Source: JAGQSZ01 sp049647585 (GTDB lineage: Bacteria; Actinomycetota; Acidimicrobiia; Acidimicrobiales; Microtrichaceae). Taken from it: 64,000 bases of DNA. Each line of letters starts with the position of its first letter. Within the stretch, counting starts at the first letter, position 1. Location of the stretch: NCBI GenBank assembly GCA_049647585.1, contig JBARXY010000044.1, positions 1-64,000 on the forward strand, read 5' to 3'. The notes below the pieces were generated by a model. It was not told the origin of the DNA. It did not search any database and saw only the letters and a list, made by a program, of their open reading frames with translations. Both the position numbers and the translations under genes were made by a program. This document shows positions 1 through 8,571 of the stretch, piece after piece.

Positions 1-477
1 ACACCGGCGACAACAGGCGACGACCACGACCGCACCGTCGCCCCCGCTTCATCCAAATCAACACCCGGACCGAACATACGTTCCACACTAAACGGAGGGT
101 GTGACAATTAGGCTAAGACCACTCAAAACTTTCGAAACGACTGACAGATGCCCATCATTGGCTAGCCAGTCGAGGCGTCCGACGAGCGCTGCCTTCCGGT
201 CGAAGTGCGACCCGACGGGGGGAGTCGTCAGGCTGGCAAGCGCTTCGTCAGCGCCGCCGTGACTTCATATGGCGACAGCGAAAATGTCACAGGCCGTGGC
301 TAGGTTGGGTCTATCCTTCAATGCTCCGAATTTTGGAGTTTCCGATGCAAGGCTCTTCTGCAAGTGACCTGACTGGGCAGAAGTATGCGGAGGAGCGAGT
401 TGGTAAAGGACCTGCCCGCTTCCTCCGACGTGTGCTCAAGTCGGTCCAGTTACCAAGACCCCGGGAGTTGCCCAGAA
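1..477. other. Upstream non-coding stretch, no supported gene
   Basis: No gene can be supported here. All three plus-strand frames are open through about the first 95 bases, so the first 100 bases may hold the 3' end of a gene that starts outside the window; none of the short peptides is recognisable. The rest carries short frames only. The exporter ATPase that follows could formally start as early as 385, but the family N-terminus begins at the ATG at 478. Confidence 0.4.
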
Positions 478-1464
478 ATGGCGCCGATCATCGAAGCCAA
501 AGGCTTGACGAAAGCCTATGGCGAAGTACGTGCTCTTGATCACCTCGATCTAGTTGCAGAGTCCGGACGTGTCACCGCACTTCTGGGTCCGAACGGGGCT
601 GGCAAGACCACTTTCATCAGTGCCCTGGCAACCCTTCTCAAACCCGATGAGGGGACTCTGAGGGTCGCTGGTGTCGACGCAATCGCTCACCCCAAGCAGA
701 TTCGTCGCATCATCGGGCTCGCCGGTCAGTACGCATCGGTTGAACCGGCCATGACGGGCAGAGAGAACATTCAGATGGTCGCCCGGCTCTTCGGCCTCGA
801 CAAGGCAACTTGTCGAAGCGCGAGTGGCGAGGTTCTTGAACTGCTCGGGTTGGCTGATGCCGGAGACCGCCTCGTCAGGACCTATTCCGGAGGAATGAGA
901 AGGCGCCTCGACCTTGGTGCGAGCCTTGTCGGCCGGCCCCGGTTGCTGCTCCTCGATGAGCCGACCACCGGGTTGGACCCTGGAAGCCGTGCGGACCTTT
1001 GGGACGCCATCCGCAATTTGGTGAGCAACGGAACCGACGTCCTGCTGACAACCCAGTACTTGGAAGAGGCAGATCAACTCGCGCGCGACATTGTGATTGT
1101 CGACCACGGGCGGGTCATTGCCTCTGGCACGCCGGACCAACTCAAGGGTAAGGCGGGGCGCGATGTCATCGAGGTCCGTCCCCGCCACGCCACTGACCTA
1201 GGCAAGGTTGCCGAGATTTTAGAGACAGTCGCTGTTGAGCCGGTACGGACCGACGCCGATACTCAGCATGTTTCGGCCTCGGTGGATGGCGGTGGCGATC
1301 AACTGACATCCGTCGTTCGCCTGCTCGACGAAGGATCGATCCTCTTCGACGACATTGGGCTCCGGCGCCCGACCCTCGATGAGGTGTTCCTGGCGCTTAC
1401 CGGCAAGCCCGCTGCAGAGACCTCCGATCCCGACAGTCGGGGCGAAATGGTGCATACCTCATGA
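478..1464 (+). CDS. ABC transporter ATP-binding protein, DrrA-like
   Basis: ATPase subunit of an ABC-2 type exporter of the daunorubicin-resistance (DrrA) kind, expected to sit on the inner membrane face and power the permease encoded next. The 328-residue protein has Walker A GPNGAGKTT at about residues 37-45, the signature SGGMRRRLDL, Walker B LLLLDEPTTGLDP followed by the switch region, and a C-terminal extension (about residues 240-320) like the DUF4162 tail of DrrA proteins. The start at 478 is chosen because the conserved N-terminus (IIEAKGLTKAYG) begins there and GGGAG lies about 10 bases upstream; an in-frame codon at 385 would add 31 residues unlike the family. The permease starts 104 bases downstream on the same strand. 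The substrate cannot be told. Confidence 0.9.
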   Translation: MAPIIEAKGLTKAYGEVRALDHLDLVAESGRVTALLGPNGAGKTTFISALATLLKPDEGTLRVAGVDAIAHPKQIRRIIGLAGQYASVEPAMTGRENIQMVARLFGLDKATCRSASGEVLELLGLADAGDRLVRTYSGGMRRRLDLGASLVGRPRLLLLDEPTTGLDPGSRADLWDAIRNLVSNGTDVLLTTQYLEEADQLARDIVIVDHGRVIASGTPDQLKGKAGRDVIEVRPRHATDLGKVAEILETVAVEPVRTDADTQHVSASVDGGGDQLTSVVRLLDEGSILFDDIGLRRPTLDEVFLALTGKPAAETSDPDSRGEMVHTS

Positions 1465-1567
1465 GAACAGTGCACACGAGCCCCTCTGGTAGCGGCAGGC
1501 GCAGTAGTCGCCGTTGCATCGACACACATGGCGCCAGAACAATCAGTCCGAGAAGGGGAGTCCGACA

Positions 1568-2428
1568 ATGACTACCGCATCCGCCCCAACAGCCATAGCT
1601 ACCGAACGGGTCGGCCTTGAACCGCCCGGCGGATCAGTCGTAGGCGCGGGATTCCTAACCACTTCGGTCACTACATCCAAGCGCACCGTCCTTCAGTTCT
1701 TCCGGACACCTCAGCTGCTTATGATGGGATCCATCCAGGGAGCGCTTTTCCTCTTGATGTTCCGCTACGTGTTTGGCGGGGCGATCGACACCAGGGGAGC
1801 GATCAGCTACGTGGACTTCCTCGTGCCTGGATTCCTCGTGACGGTCATCCTCTGGACTGGCATGGGATCTGCGGCCGGAGTTGCCGAAGACGGAGCTTCA
1901 GGTGTGTACGACCGCCTGCGATCTCTACCGATTCCCCGCTCGGGGGTCGTGGTCGGTCGTTCGCTTGCAGATCTCACACTCACCGCGTGGGGATTCCTCA
2001 TCACCGGAGCACTCGGATTTGCGGTTGGATTCCGAACCCACAGCAGTCTGACAAACGTTGTGCTCGCGTTCGTCTTGATGCTCGCCGCCGGATACGCCTT
2101 CACATGGGTGTTCATCTTCATCGGGCTGATCTCAGGCAACGCACAGGCCGCCCAGGGAATGTCGATGCTGGTCATTCCCTTTTCCTTCATTTCCAGCGCA
2201 AACGTTCCCATCGCAAGCATGCCGGGTTGGCTGCAGCCGTTTGCCGCCAACCAGCCTGTGAGCGTCATCATCAATGCTGTTAGGAGCCTGATGTTGGGAG
2301 GACCTGAGCGAGTCGGCACCATTGGGCATTCGACCGGATACTGGGTTGTGCTGAGCCTGATCTGGTGCGCCGGAATCATGGTCGTCTTCGGGACTCTCGC
2401 TGTCTCGCGTTTCTCCAAGTCAAAATAG
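1568..2428 (+). CDS. ABC-2 type permease, DrrB-like
   Basis: Membrane subunit partner of the preceding ATPase. The 286-residue protein has a short soluble N-terminus and about six hydrophobic segments, with the ABC-2 signature region around LISGNAQAAQG and the downstream SSANVPIASMPGWLQPFAANQP, typical of DrrB-type drug or lipid exporters. The ATG at 1568 follows GAAGGGGAG at good spacing; an in-frame start at 1514 is less likely. It forms a two-gene operon with the ATPase. No regulator is adjacent, so the cargo remains open. Confidence 0.87.
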   Translation: MTTASAPTAIATERVGLEPPGGSVVGAGFLTTSVTTSKRTVLQFFRTPQLLMMGSIQGALFLLMFRYVFGGAIDTRGAISYVDFLVPGFLVTVILWTGMGSAAGVAEDGASGVYDRLRSLPIPRSGVVVGRSLADLTLTAWGFLITGALGFAVGFRTHSSLTNVVLAFVLMLAAGYAFTWVFIFIGLISGNAQAAQGMSMLVIPFSFISSANVPIASMPGWLQPFAANQPVSVIINAVRSLMLGGPERVGTIGHSTGYWVVLSLIWCAGIMVVFGTLAVSRFSKSK

Positions 2429-2518
2429 GACGGACCACTTTCAATGGCGGCGTGAGTCGGCACAGCACTGAGACAACGCAACACCGGGTCGGCGCGGCAC
2501 TGAGTAAAGTCCGGAGCT

Positions 2519-3466
2519 ATGGCCCATTCTCGAAAATTCCGCTTCGGTGCGCAGCTTCACCAACCACTCGCCGGATTGACTTGGGCGCAGACGGCTCAGC
2601 GCATTGAGGAGTTGGGCTATTCGACACTGTTTCTGCCCGACCATTTTGGCGAACAGTTGGCGCCGATCGCGGCGATGACTGCCGCCGCCGCAGCGACCAC
2701 GACCCTAAGGGTGGGCACGCTGGTATTCGACAACGACTATCGCCATCCGGTTGTACTGGCCAAGGAGATGGCCACCATCGACGTCCTGTTCGAGGGTCGC
2801 TGCGAGGTTGGCATGGGAGCCGGGTGGATGGCCAGTGACTACGCGGAGTCGGGCATTTCAATGGACCCGCCGAAGGTCCGGGTCGATCGATTGATCGAGG
2901 GCGCTCAGATCGTCCGCGGTCTCTGGGGAGAAGCCCCCGTGACACATACGGGCGAGCATTACACCATCACCGAGATGTCGGGATTGCCACGGCCGGCTTC
3001 CGCTGGCGGGCCGCCGCTGATCATTGCCGGCGGCTCTCCTCGAATGCTGCGCTTTGCTGGCGCAACGGCAGACATTGTCGGAGTCAACCCATCGATCCAC
3101 TCCGGAGAGGTCGATGCCGAGGCCGCGCGGGACGGCATGGCTGATCGAATGGATCGCAAGGTTCAGTGGGTCAGGGAGGGAGCGGGTGATCGCTTCGACG
3201 ACCTCGAGATCAATGCCTGGGTGCCGGTAGTGGCAATTACCGAAGACGCGCAGTCAGTGGCCGAGATGATTGCCCCGGGATTTGGGATCGATGTTGAACA
3301 CGCGGCCGAGGCGTTGGACTCACCAATGACAATGGTGGGCACTGAGGACCAGATCGCCGAACGGCTACGGGAACGTCGCGATCGCTGGGGCTTCTCGTAC
3401 CACGTGGTCCAGAACGAATCAGCTCTGGCACTCGCCCCGGTGGTTGCAGCTCTGACCGGCACCTGA
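2519..3466 (+). CDS. LLM-class F420-dependent oxidoreductase (TIGR03621-like)
   Basis: Luciferase-like (bacterial luciferase/F420) TIM-barrel oxidoreductase of 315 residues, full length for the family. The N-terminus FGAQLHQPLAGLTWAQTAQRI, the FLPDHF motif near residue 38 and the ATTTLRVGTLVFDNDYRHP strand near residue 60 match the actinobacterial subfamily annotated as probable F420-dependent LLM enzyme. F420H2 use is known for related families and inferred here; the substrate is unknown. It lies alone on the plus strand after the exporter genes and converges on the phosphoesterase at 3524. Confidence 0.85.
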   Translation: MAHSRKFRFGAQLHQPLAGLTWAQTAQRIEELGYSTLFLPDHFGEQLAPIAAMTAAAAATTTLRVGTLVFDNDYRHPVVLAKEMATIDVLFEGRCEVGMGAGWMASDYAESGISMDPPKVRVDRLIEGAQIVRGLWGEAPVTHTGEHYTITEMSGLPRPASAGGPPLIIAGGSPRMLRFAGATADIVGVNPSIHSGEVDAEAARDGMADRMDRKVQWVREGAGDRFDDLEINAWVPVVAITEDAQSVAEMIAPGFGIDVEHAAEALDSPMTMVGTEDQIAERLRERRDRWGFSYHVVQNESALALAPVVAALTGT

Positions 3467-3523
3467 CGAGTGGTCCGACCTGGTGTCGGCCATACGGATC
3501 TTAGGCGGGCAATTCCGGTCGCC

Positions 3524-4147
3524 TCAGAGGACCGGGATTATCCGATGCTCGATGACGTGGCCGTCTGCTAGTTCAAGCCACCCGTAGGTCCGATGGGGTG
3601 CGCGTCTTCTCTCGGTACAGCTACCCGGGTTGAAAATCCGTTGACCTGCTTCACCCTCAGAGTCGTCGGGCAAGTGCGAGTGCCCGTAGACGACAACCTG
3701 AGCTTCAGGAAATCGGCGGTACAGCCGTGCGTGACGTCCCACCCGGGTACCGGAATCATGAAGCATCGCCACTCTCACGCCACCCAAATCCATGGATAGC
3801 GTCTCGGGCAGATCGGGTGACAGAGTCACGTCGTTGTTTCCCAGAACGGCATGAACGGGAGCAAGCTCGGCGAGTCGAACGAGTAGGTCGCTGGTCAGGA
3901 CATCGCCTGCGTGGAGGATCACGTCTGCACGTTCGGCTGCATCCCAGACTTCATCAGGAAGATCTCGACTGCTACTGGGGCGAATATGGGTGTCAGCGAG
4001 TACCAGCGTGCGGGTCGGCGCCGCGCCTACCGAAGGAACGGACTGTCGGAGTGCATCTGAGATCTCCTCATTCGTCGATCTCTCCGACCACAAAGTCACC
4101 AGCTGACCGTACCCTCGAAAGCGGCATCGGGGAGTTCCGACGATCAT
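3524..4147 (-). CDS. YfcE/MJ0936-family metallophosphoesterase
   Basis: Small calcineurin-like phosphodiesterase. From about residue 48 the protein shows the metal-binding blocks of the YfcE/MJ0936 type: LVLADTH, HAGDV, LGNND, and YGHSHLP followed by FNPGS near the C-terminus. The start is placed at 4147, where TGATG joins the stop of the upstream permease to this ATG (translational coupling). The first about 47 residues are not family-like, so a downstream start near residue 44-48 is possible. The reading frame extends further upstream across the permease, but that part is an antiframe artefact. It closes the cassette-A operon; the mirror cassette at 11.5-13.7 kb lacks this gene. Confidence 0.8.
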   Translation of the reverse strand: MIVGTPRCRFRGYGQLVTLWSERSTNEEISDALRQSVPSVGAAPTRTLVLADTHIRPSSSRDLPDEVWDAAERADVILHAGDVLTSDLLVRLAELAPVHAVLGNNDVTLSPDLPETLSMDLGGVRVAMLHDSGTRVGRHARLYRRFPEAQVVVYGHSHLPDDSEGEAGQRIFNPGSCTERRRAPHRTYGWLELADGHVIEHRIIPVL

Positions 4148-4998
4148 CAGTTGACGTCGCGTCGATTCAGAAGAACGACTCCCAAGGCGAGGGTGAGGAT
4201 CGCGTATGAGCCGAATATGAGCGCGTACTCGGGGCGGCGAAGCGCAGCGGCGAGAATCTCTGGCGTGTCGAAGTTTGAGCCGACGCCGAGCGTCCGGTAG
4301 CCGGCGTCGAAAGGCAGGAAGCGTCCAATCGTTGGTGCGACGAAGCTGCGGATCAAGTTCTCCGCCACGAACCACCAGACCAGGAGACCCGAAATGGCAC
4401 CTCCGCTGTGACGGGCGATCATCCCCACGCCAAGCCCGAAGATGGCCGCGGCACCTGTATAGAGCAAGGCCCATCCGGCGGTAGCGGCCATCGCGGACAC
4501 ACTGCCCAGTGCCAGACCCCCAAGTGCTGCACCTCCAGCCGCAGCCGCCATGCCGACCAGCCCGAAGACGCCACCAACCGTGACCGACATGAGGGCCTTG
4601 GCCCCAGCTATCACCCAACGGGTGGGCCGTGCAGCAATCGTGACGGCGAGGGTCCCGTGTTGGGCCTCGGAAGTGAACATGAGGATCCCGGAAATCGAAA
4701 CGAAGACCGCAGTGAAGATGGCGGGAAAGACGAACACCTTTGACACCGTCAACACTTCGTCGGTGACCAACTTGGCGGTCGCCAGGGCCGCAGCGAAGTT
4801 GATGATGATGGTCATGAGGAATAGAGCCCGTCCTGTGCGGACCGTGACCAGCTTGATTCGTTCGCTGCGTAGGGCATTGAGGAGCGACCGAAGGTCACGC
4901 CAACCTCGGCTGCGGCCAACAGCGGCGGATGTGTAATTGGAAGTTCCCTCGGCGGTAGCGGGGGAGAGGCTTAGATCGGGTGTCGCAGTAGTTGTCAT
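4147..4998 (-). CDS. ABC-2 family permease, cassette A
   Basis: Integral membrane subunit (283 residues, about six hydrophobic helices) of an ABC exporter. It is a clear paralogue of the permease at 12818-13693: both share SERIKLVTVRT/SEWIKLASLRA near the N-terminus, the block MFT.EAQHGTLAV near the middle, GVGMI.RHSGGAISGLL and a C-terminus ending in LLNRRD/LLYRRD plus two residues. GAAGGA lies 8 bases upstream of the ATG. It follows the ATPase after 54 bases, and its stop overlaps the phosphoesterase start. A decayed piece of a third copy lies near 24.0 kb. Confidence 0.87.
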   Translation of the reverse strand: MTTTATPDLSLSPATAEGTSNYTSAAVGRSRGWRDLRSLLNALRSERIKLVTVRTGRALFLMTIIINFAAALATAKLVTDEVLTVSKVFVFPAIFTAVFVSISGILMFTSEAQHGTLAVTIAARPTRWVIAGAKALMSVTVGGVFGLVGMAAAAGGAALGGLALGSVSAMAATAGWALLYTGAAAIFGLGVGMIARHSGGAISGLLVWWFVAENLIRSFVAPTIGRFLPFDAGYRTLGVGSNFDTPEILAAALRRPEYALIFGSYAILTLALGVVLLNRRDVN

Positions 4999-5052
4999 TT
5001 TGAGTCCTTCAAGTTTGAGTCGGCGGATTGATCGATGAATGGGTGGACAGGT

Positions 5053-5949
5053 TCAGGCAGAAGTGAACTCGGCAGAGGACCTGGTCATGTCGAGCAGGCT
5101 GTCCTCGAGCGACTGTGACGTCTCGGTAAGTTCGAACAGGCGGATGCCGTGATCGAACGCCAACTGGGATACGTCGGCCAGGGTCGTGCCGAAGATGTGC
5201 AAACGGTCTTCAACGGTTCGAACGGTGAGCGCACGTTGGGCCAGCACGGCAACGAACTGTTCCGCCTGGGGTGTGCGAACGACCACCGTGGTGCCGTTTC
5301 TCGCCGATATTTCGGCCAAGGACTCAGCTGCGATCAACCGTCCGTGGCCGAGGACAACCAGGTCATCGGCGAACATTGCCAGCTCGCTGATGAGGTGACT
5401 CGAAACGAGGACAGTTCCGCCACGTTCGGCAAAGGCACTCAGGTAGTTGCGAAGCCAGCGGATCCCATCAGGGTCCAGACCGTTTGACGGCTCGTCCAGG
5501 AGAAGCGCCGTGGGTTCGCCCAGAAGGGCGCCGGCCAGGGCGAGGCGCTGGCGCATCCCGAGCGAGAAGCCGCCGGCGCGCTGGTCGGCGGCCGTTTCGA
5601 GTCCGACCTCGGAGAGCACCTCGTCCACACGCCGTGGCGCAATGCCGCTGAGGGCGGCCATTGCGCGCAGGTGGTTGCGGGCCGTGCGACCAGGGTTCAT
5701 GGACTGGGCATCGAGGACGGCCCCAATCGTCCGCGCCGGGTGATCGAGGTCGGTGTAGCGGACACCGTCATAGCGGACCTCCCCCTGGTCGGGGCGGATC
5801 AGGCCGACCATCATCTTCATGGTCGTCGATTTACCTGCCCCATTCGGACCGACAAATCCTGTGACGCGGGAGTCGGTCAGTTCGAAGCTGAGGTCGTCGA
5901 CCGCAATCCGGTCGCCGAATCGTTTGCTAAGTCCTGTGACGGTGATCAT
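5053..5949 (-). CDS. ABC transporter ATP-binding protein, cassette A
   Basis: 298-residue ATPase with Walker A GPNGAGKST, signature FSLGMRQRLALAGALLG, Walker B LLLDEPSNGLDPDGI and a C-terminal regulatory tail ending in SQSLEDSLLDMT. It is the same length as, and highly similar throughout to, the ATPase at 11870-12766. Its ATG overlaps the stop of the small upstream gene (ATGA at 5946-5949), a junction repeated exactly in cassette B. With the permease at 4147-4998 it should form an exporter of the bacitracin/lantibiotic-export style, cargo unknown. Confidence 0.9.
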   Translation of the reverse strand: MITVTGLSKRFGDRIAVDDLSFELTDSRVTGFVGPNGAGKSTTMKMMVGLIRPDQGEVRYDGVRYTDLDHPARTIGAVLDAQSMNPGRTARNHLRAMAALSGIAPRRVDEVLSEVGLETAADQRAGGFSLGMRQRLALAGALLGEPTALLLDEPSNGLDPDGIRWLRNYLSAFAERGGTVLVSSHLISELAMFADDLVVLGHGRLIAAESLAEISARNGTTVVVRTPQAEQFVAVLAQRALTVRTVEDRLHIFGTTLADVSQLAFDHGIRLFELTETSQSLEDSLLDMTRSSAEFTSA

Positions 5950-6194
5950 TGTTCAGTACTCCTTGTTTGATCTGATGTGGGAAGAGTTACGGGAGCGATG
6001 GAGATGACCTCGGCGTGGACCGACGCCAGGTGGGCGTAGAGGCCGTGTAGATGGGCGGCGTCCGTGACCTCGCCGATGAGGCGCGTGGTGTTGTCTGCGC
6101 TGTGGTCAAAGGTGAAGTCATCCAGCAGCGGACGTAGTAGGCGGGCGCTGGCCCGACCTCGGATCACGATCTCGTAGGTGGTTCGCTCGGTCAT
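5946..6194 (-). CDS. Small cassette protein (type with C-terminal LHGL block)
   Basis: 82-residue protein of unknown function and first gene of cassette A. It shares a pattern with the small gene opening cassette B at 11529: an N-terminal YEI.I.G strand, then a G-P/V-x-D-x-AxLHGL block (AHLHGLYAHLAS here, AALHGLLAKLRD there) and a final strand with ISI/VSV. Proteins of this kind are common beside actinobacterial transporter and regulator genes, but I know of no characterised member. The ATG at 6194 is preferred over the TTG at 6200. Its stop overlaps the ATPase start, suggesting coupled translation and a role as regulator or accessory of the exporter (inference). Confidence 0.75.
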   Translation of the reverse strand: MTERTTYEIVIRGRASARLLRPLLDDFTFDHSADNTTRLIGEVTDAAHLHGLYAHLASVHAEVISIAPVTLPTSDQTRSTEQ

Positions 6195-6198
6195 GACC

Positions 6199-6216
6199 AA
6201 ATCATCTGACGATGTG
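6199..6216. promoter_or_regulatory. Candidate operator shared with cassette B
   Basis: AAATCATCTGACGATGTG lies immediately upstream of the small cassette-A gene. The same motif with three changes (AAATCACCAGATGATGTG) occupies the equivalent gap of cassette B at 11475-11492, where it sits in a longer dyad. Shared position and sequence in otherwise diverged gaps suggest a binding site, possibly for the adjacent LuxR regulators. Confidence 0.45.
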
Positions 6217-6242
6217 GACGCCGCCGCCTCACCTCATCCCGA

Positions 6243-6260
6243 ATCTCACCCGGGTGAGAT
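6243..6260. promoter_or_regulatory. Perfect 18-bp palindrome upstream of LuxR regulator A
   Basis: ATCTCACCCGGGTGAGAT is a perfect 9+9 palindrome ending 25 bases before the ATG at 6286, in the gap between divergent cassette-A genes. It is a probable dimeric regulator site; which protein binds is unknown. It resembles the ATCAC...GTGAT dyad at 11477-11494 in half-site sequence. Confidence 0.55.
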
Positions 6261-6285
6261 CGGCGGATGCTTGTAGAGTCTGCCG

Positions 6286-8525
6286 ATGAGACCCGTGTTG
6301 GATGAGGGCTTCGCAACCACGAAGGTGCGCCCCCCGCTTCCACCGACCCGGCTTGTCACTCGGCCGCCCTGGAGTTGCTCGACGACGCTGTGGCCAGCGC
6401 GGTGCACCTTGTCCTGGCGAGTGCTCCGGCCGGTTCGGGGAAGTCGACGCTCCTCGCGTCCTGGGTTGCCGGGCGGGCTGAGGCTGTGGCCTGGCTGCAG
6501 GCCGAGGAGAGTGACTCCGACCCCGTTTCCTTCTGGAAGTACCTGATACGTGCAATCGCCGAGTCGTATCCCATTGCCGCTGACGAGTTGACGGCGCTCG
6601 TGGCAAGTTCGAAAGGGGATGAACTTGTAGTCGTGTCAACGCTGGTGAATGAACTGGCGGCAGTGGAACAGAGATTGATAGTGGTCATCGACGACTTCCA
6701 CCTGATCGCCGACGCGAGCGTTCAGCGAGGTGTTGAGCGTTTCATCGATCTCTGCCCCGGCCAGGTAAGCCTTGTGCTGTCCACCAGGTTCGATCCCCCG
6801 TTCCGCCTCGGGAGACTGCGGGTTCGTGGTCAGATGGCCGAGATACGCGCCGAGGATCTGCGCTTCCAGGTGGGGGATGCCGCCGCTCTGCTCGGACCCA
6901 CCGCTGGTCTGCTCGAAATTTCCCAGTTGGAGACCTTGTGCGGGCGGACGGAGGGATGGGCGGCGGGACTGGTGCTGGCAGGCATCTCGCTCAAGAGAGC
7001 GACGGACGTAGATGCTTTCGTCGAGGCGTTCCACGGCGACGACCACTTGGTGGTCGAGTATCTCCGCGATGAGTACCTGGCTGGTCTTGGCCCGCTCGAA
7101 CGGACTCGACTCCTGGAGACGTCAATTCTTGAACAGCTCCGAGGTGATCTGGTCGATGCCGTGACCAGCACTGAGCCTTCCACCGGTATGGACGATGCGA
7201 GGGTCACAAGCGTTGGAGATGGAGCGAGCTGGTTGCGCCAAATGGCCAAGGAGAATCAGCTCGTTATCGCCTTGGATCACACAGGAACCTGGTTCCGCTA
7301 TCACCATCTCCTTCGTGATCTACTCCTGCTTGAGGCGTCTAGAGATTTCCCTACTCGGTTGTCGACCCTTCACGAGCGTGCCGCCCGCTGGTTCGAGTCG
7401 CAGGGTCGGCACGGACCGGCTATCACTCACTGGTTGGCTGCGGGTGATCCGCATGCTGCGGCCAGACTGCTCTTCGTCCACGGACCGCATCTGCTTGCCG
7501 AAGGTGAGATCGACACATTACGTGGGCTGCTGGTGCAACTCGGCGACGTAGCCCGCACCGTGACATGGTGCGCGCTACTCATGGGCTGGTGTGAGTTCAT
7601 CGGAGGTCGTGCCTCTGGGGCTGCCGATTGGCTCGACGCGATGACAGAGGCAGCTCCCATCGGCTTCGACCATACGGTGGCTGCACCTCTGCGGATCAAC
7701 ATCTCGCTCGCGAGTGGCGATCTCACTTCGGCCCTCGTTGCAGGGCGGACCATGGATTCGATGGAAACGCTGACTTCACGACCTTGTGAGCTCGCCACCG
7801 CGGTCGGCGCCGCTTATGCATGGGCAGGGCTGTCAGACGATGCTCGGCGGGTTCTCAGCCTGGCGGTGACGAAGGCTTCCAATGACGGAATGCGTACCGC
7901 AGGGCTTCTCGCTCTGGTCTACCGCGCCGTCGTCGAGTTGGACTCCGGTACAACCGCGTCGGCCCACGCCGCAGCGTCCAGGGCAGTTGAAACTGCCCAA
8001 GGGTTCGGTCTGGGCGAGTACCACGGACTTGCTTCTGCATATGCCATCCGGGGCCGAACTTCCCGGAACGCTGAAGATGCTCGGGTCGATGCGCAACACG
8101 CCGTCACGTTGGCCCGACGGGCATCGACCGATCTCGCACTGGGGTACGTCCTGTGCCTATCGGGTGACACTCTGCTCGATGTCGGCGGTGACGATTCGGG
8201 ACGAGTTCTCCTCGAGGAAGCGAGGACGGTGGTGGACCGATGCGTCGATCCGGGCATCGTCGGCCGCCACCTTGCTCACGCCGAGTCACGGCACCAATTG
8301 AGTCCGCTTCCACGGCGTGACTCCGCTCTGATCGAACAGCTGACGGATCGAGAGCTTTGCGTACTCCGATATCTGCCAGGTCCAATGTCGCAGCGAGAGA
8401 TCGCCGCTGATATGTATGTCTCGCTCAACACCATCAAGACCCACTGCCGGGCGATCTTTCGAAAGCTTGATGCCACGGATCGCAAGGCCGCTGTCCAGGC
8501 CGCACGGGACCACGACCTTCTGTAG
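6286..8525 (+). CDS. MalT-type LuxR-family regulator A, apparent frameshift near the N-terminus
   Basis: Large ATP-dependent LuxR regulator (STAND/MalT architecture): P-loop ASAPAGSGKSTLL, NACHT-like ATPase, TPR-like middle and a C-terminal LuxR helix-turn-helix (LTDRELCVLRYL ... SLNTIKTHCRAIFRKL). The conserved MalT N-terminus (TKVRPPLPPTRLVTRP) starts at the ATG at 6286, but at about 6358-6366 the homology switches to another frame, which continues as ALELLDDAVASAVHL to the end. One missing base explains this. The downstream frame alone is open from the TTG at 6375 (716 residues). It is either a recent pseudogene, a sequencing error or a truncated product. It is divergent from cassette A and convergent with its paralogue at 8572-11376, which is about 200 residues longer in the TPR region. 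Confidence 0.8.
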
Positions 8526-8571
8526 TTGCTGTGCCAGCTTGTCCGTCGCCGTTGAAGGACCGAGGCCTACC

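Noticed and set aside
3524..4618. Long 364-codon minus-strand frame as one phosphoesterase
   Set aside because: Residues before about 4147 are Arg/Gly/Trp-rich and lie in another frame of the permease gene; only the C-terminal part is homologous.
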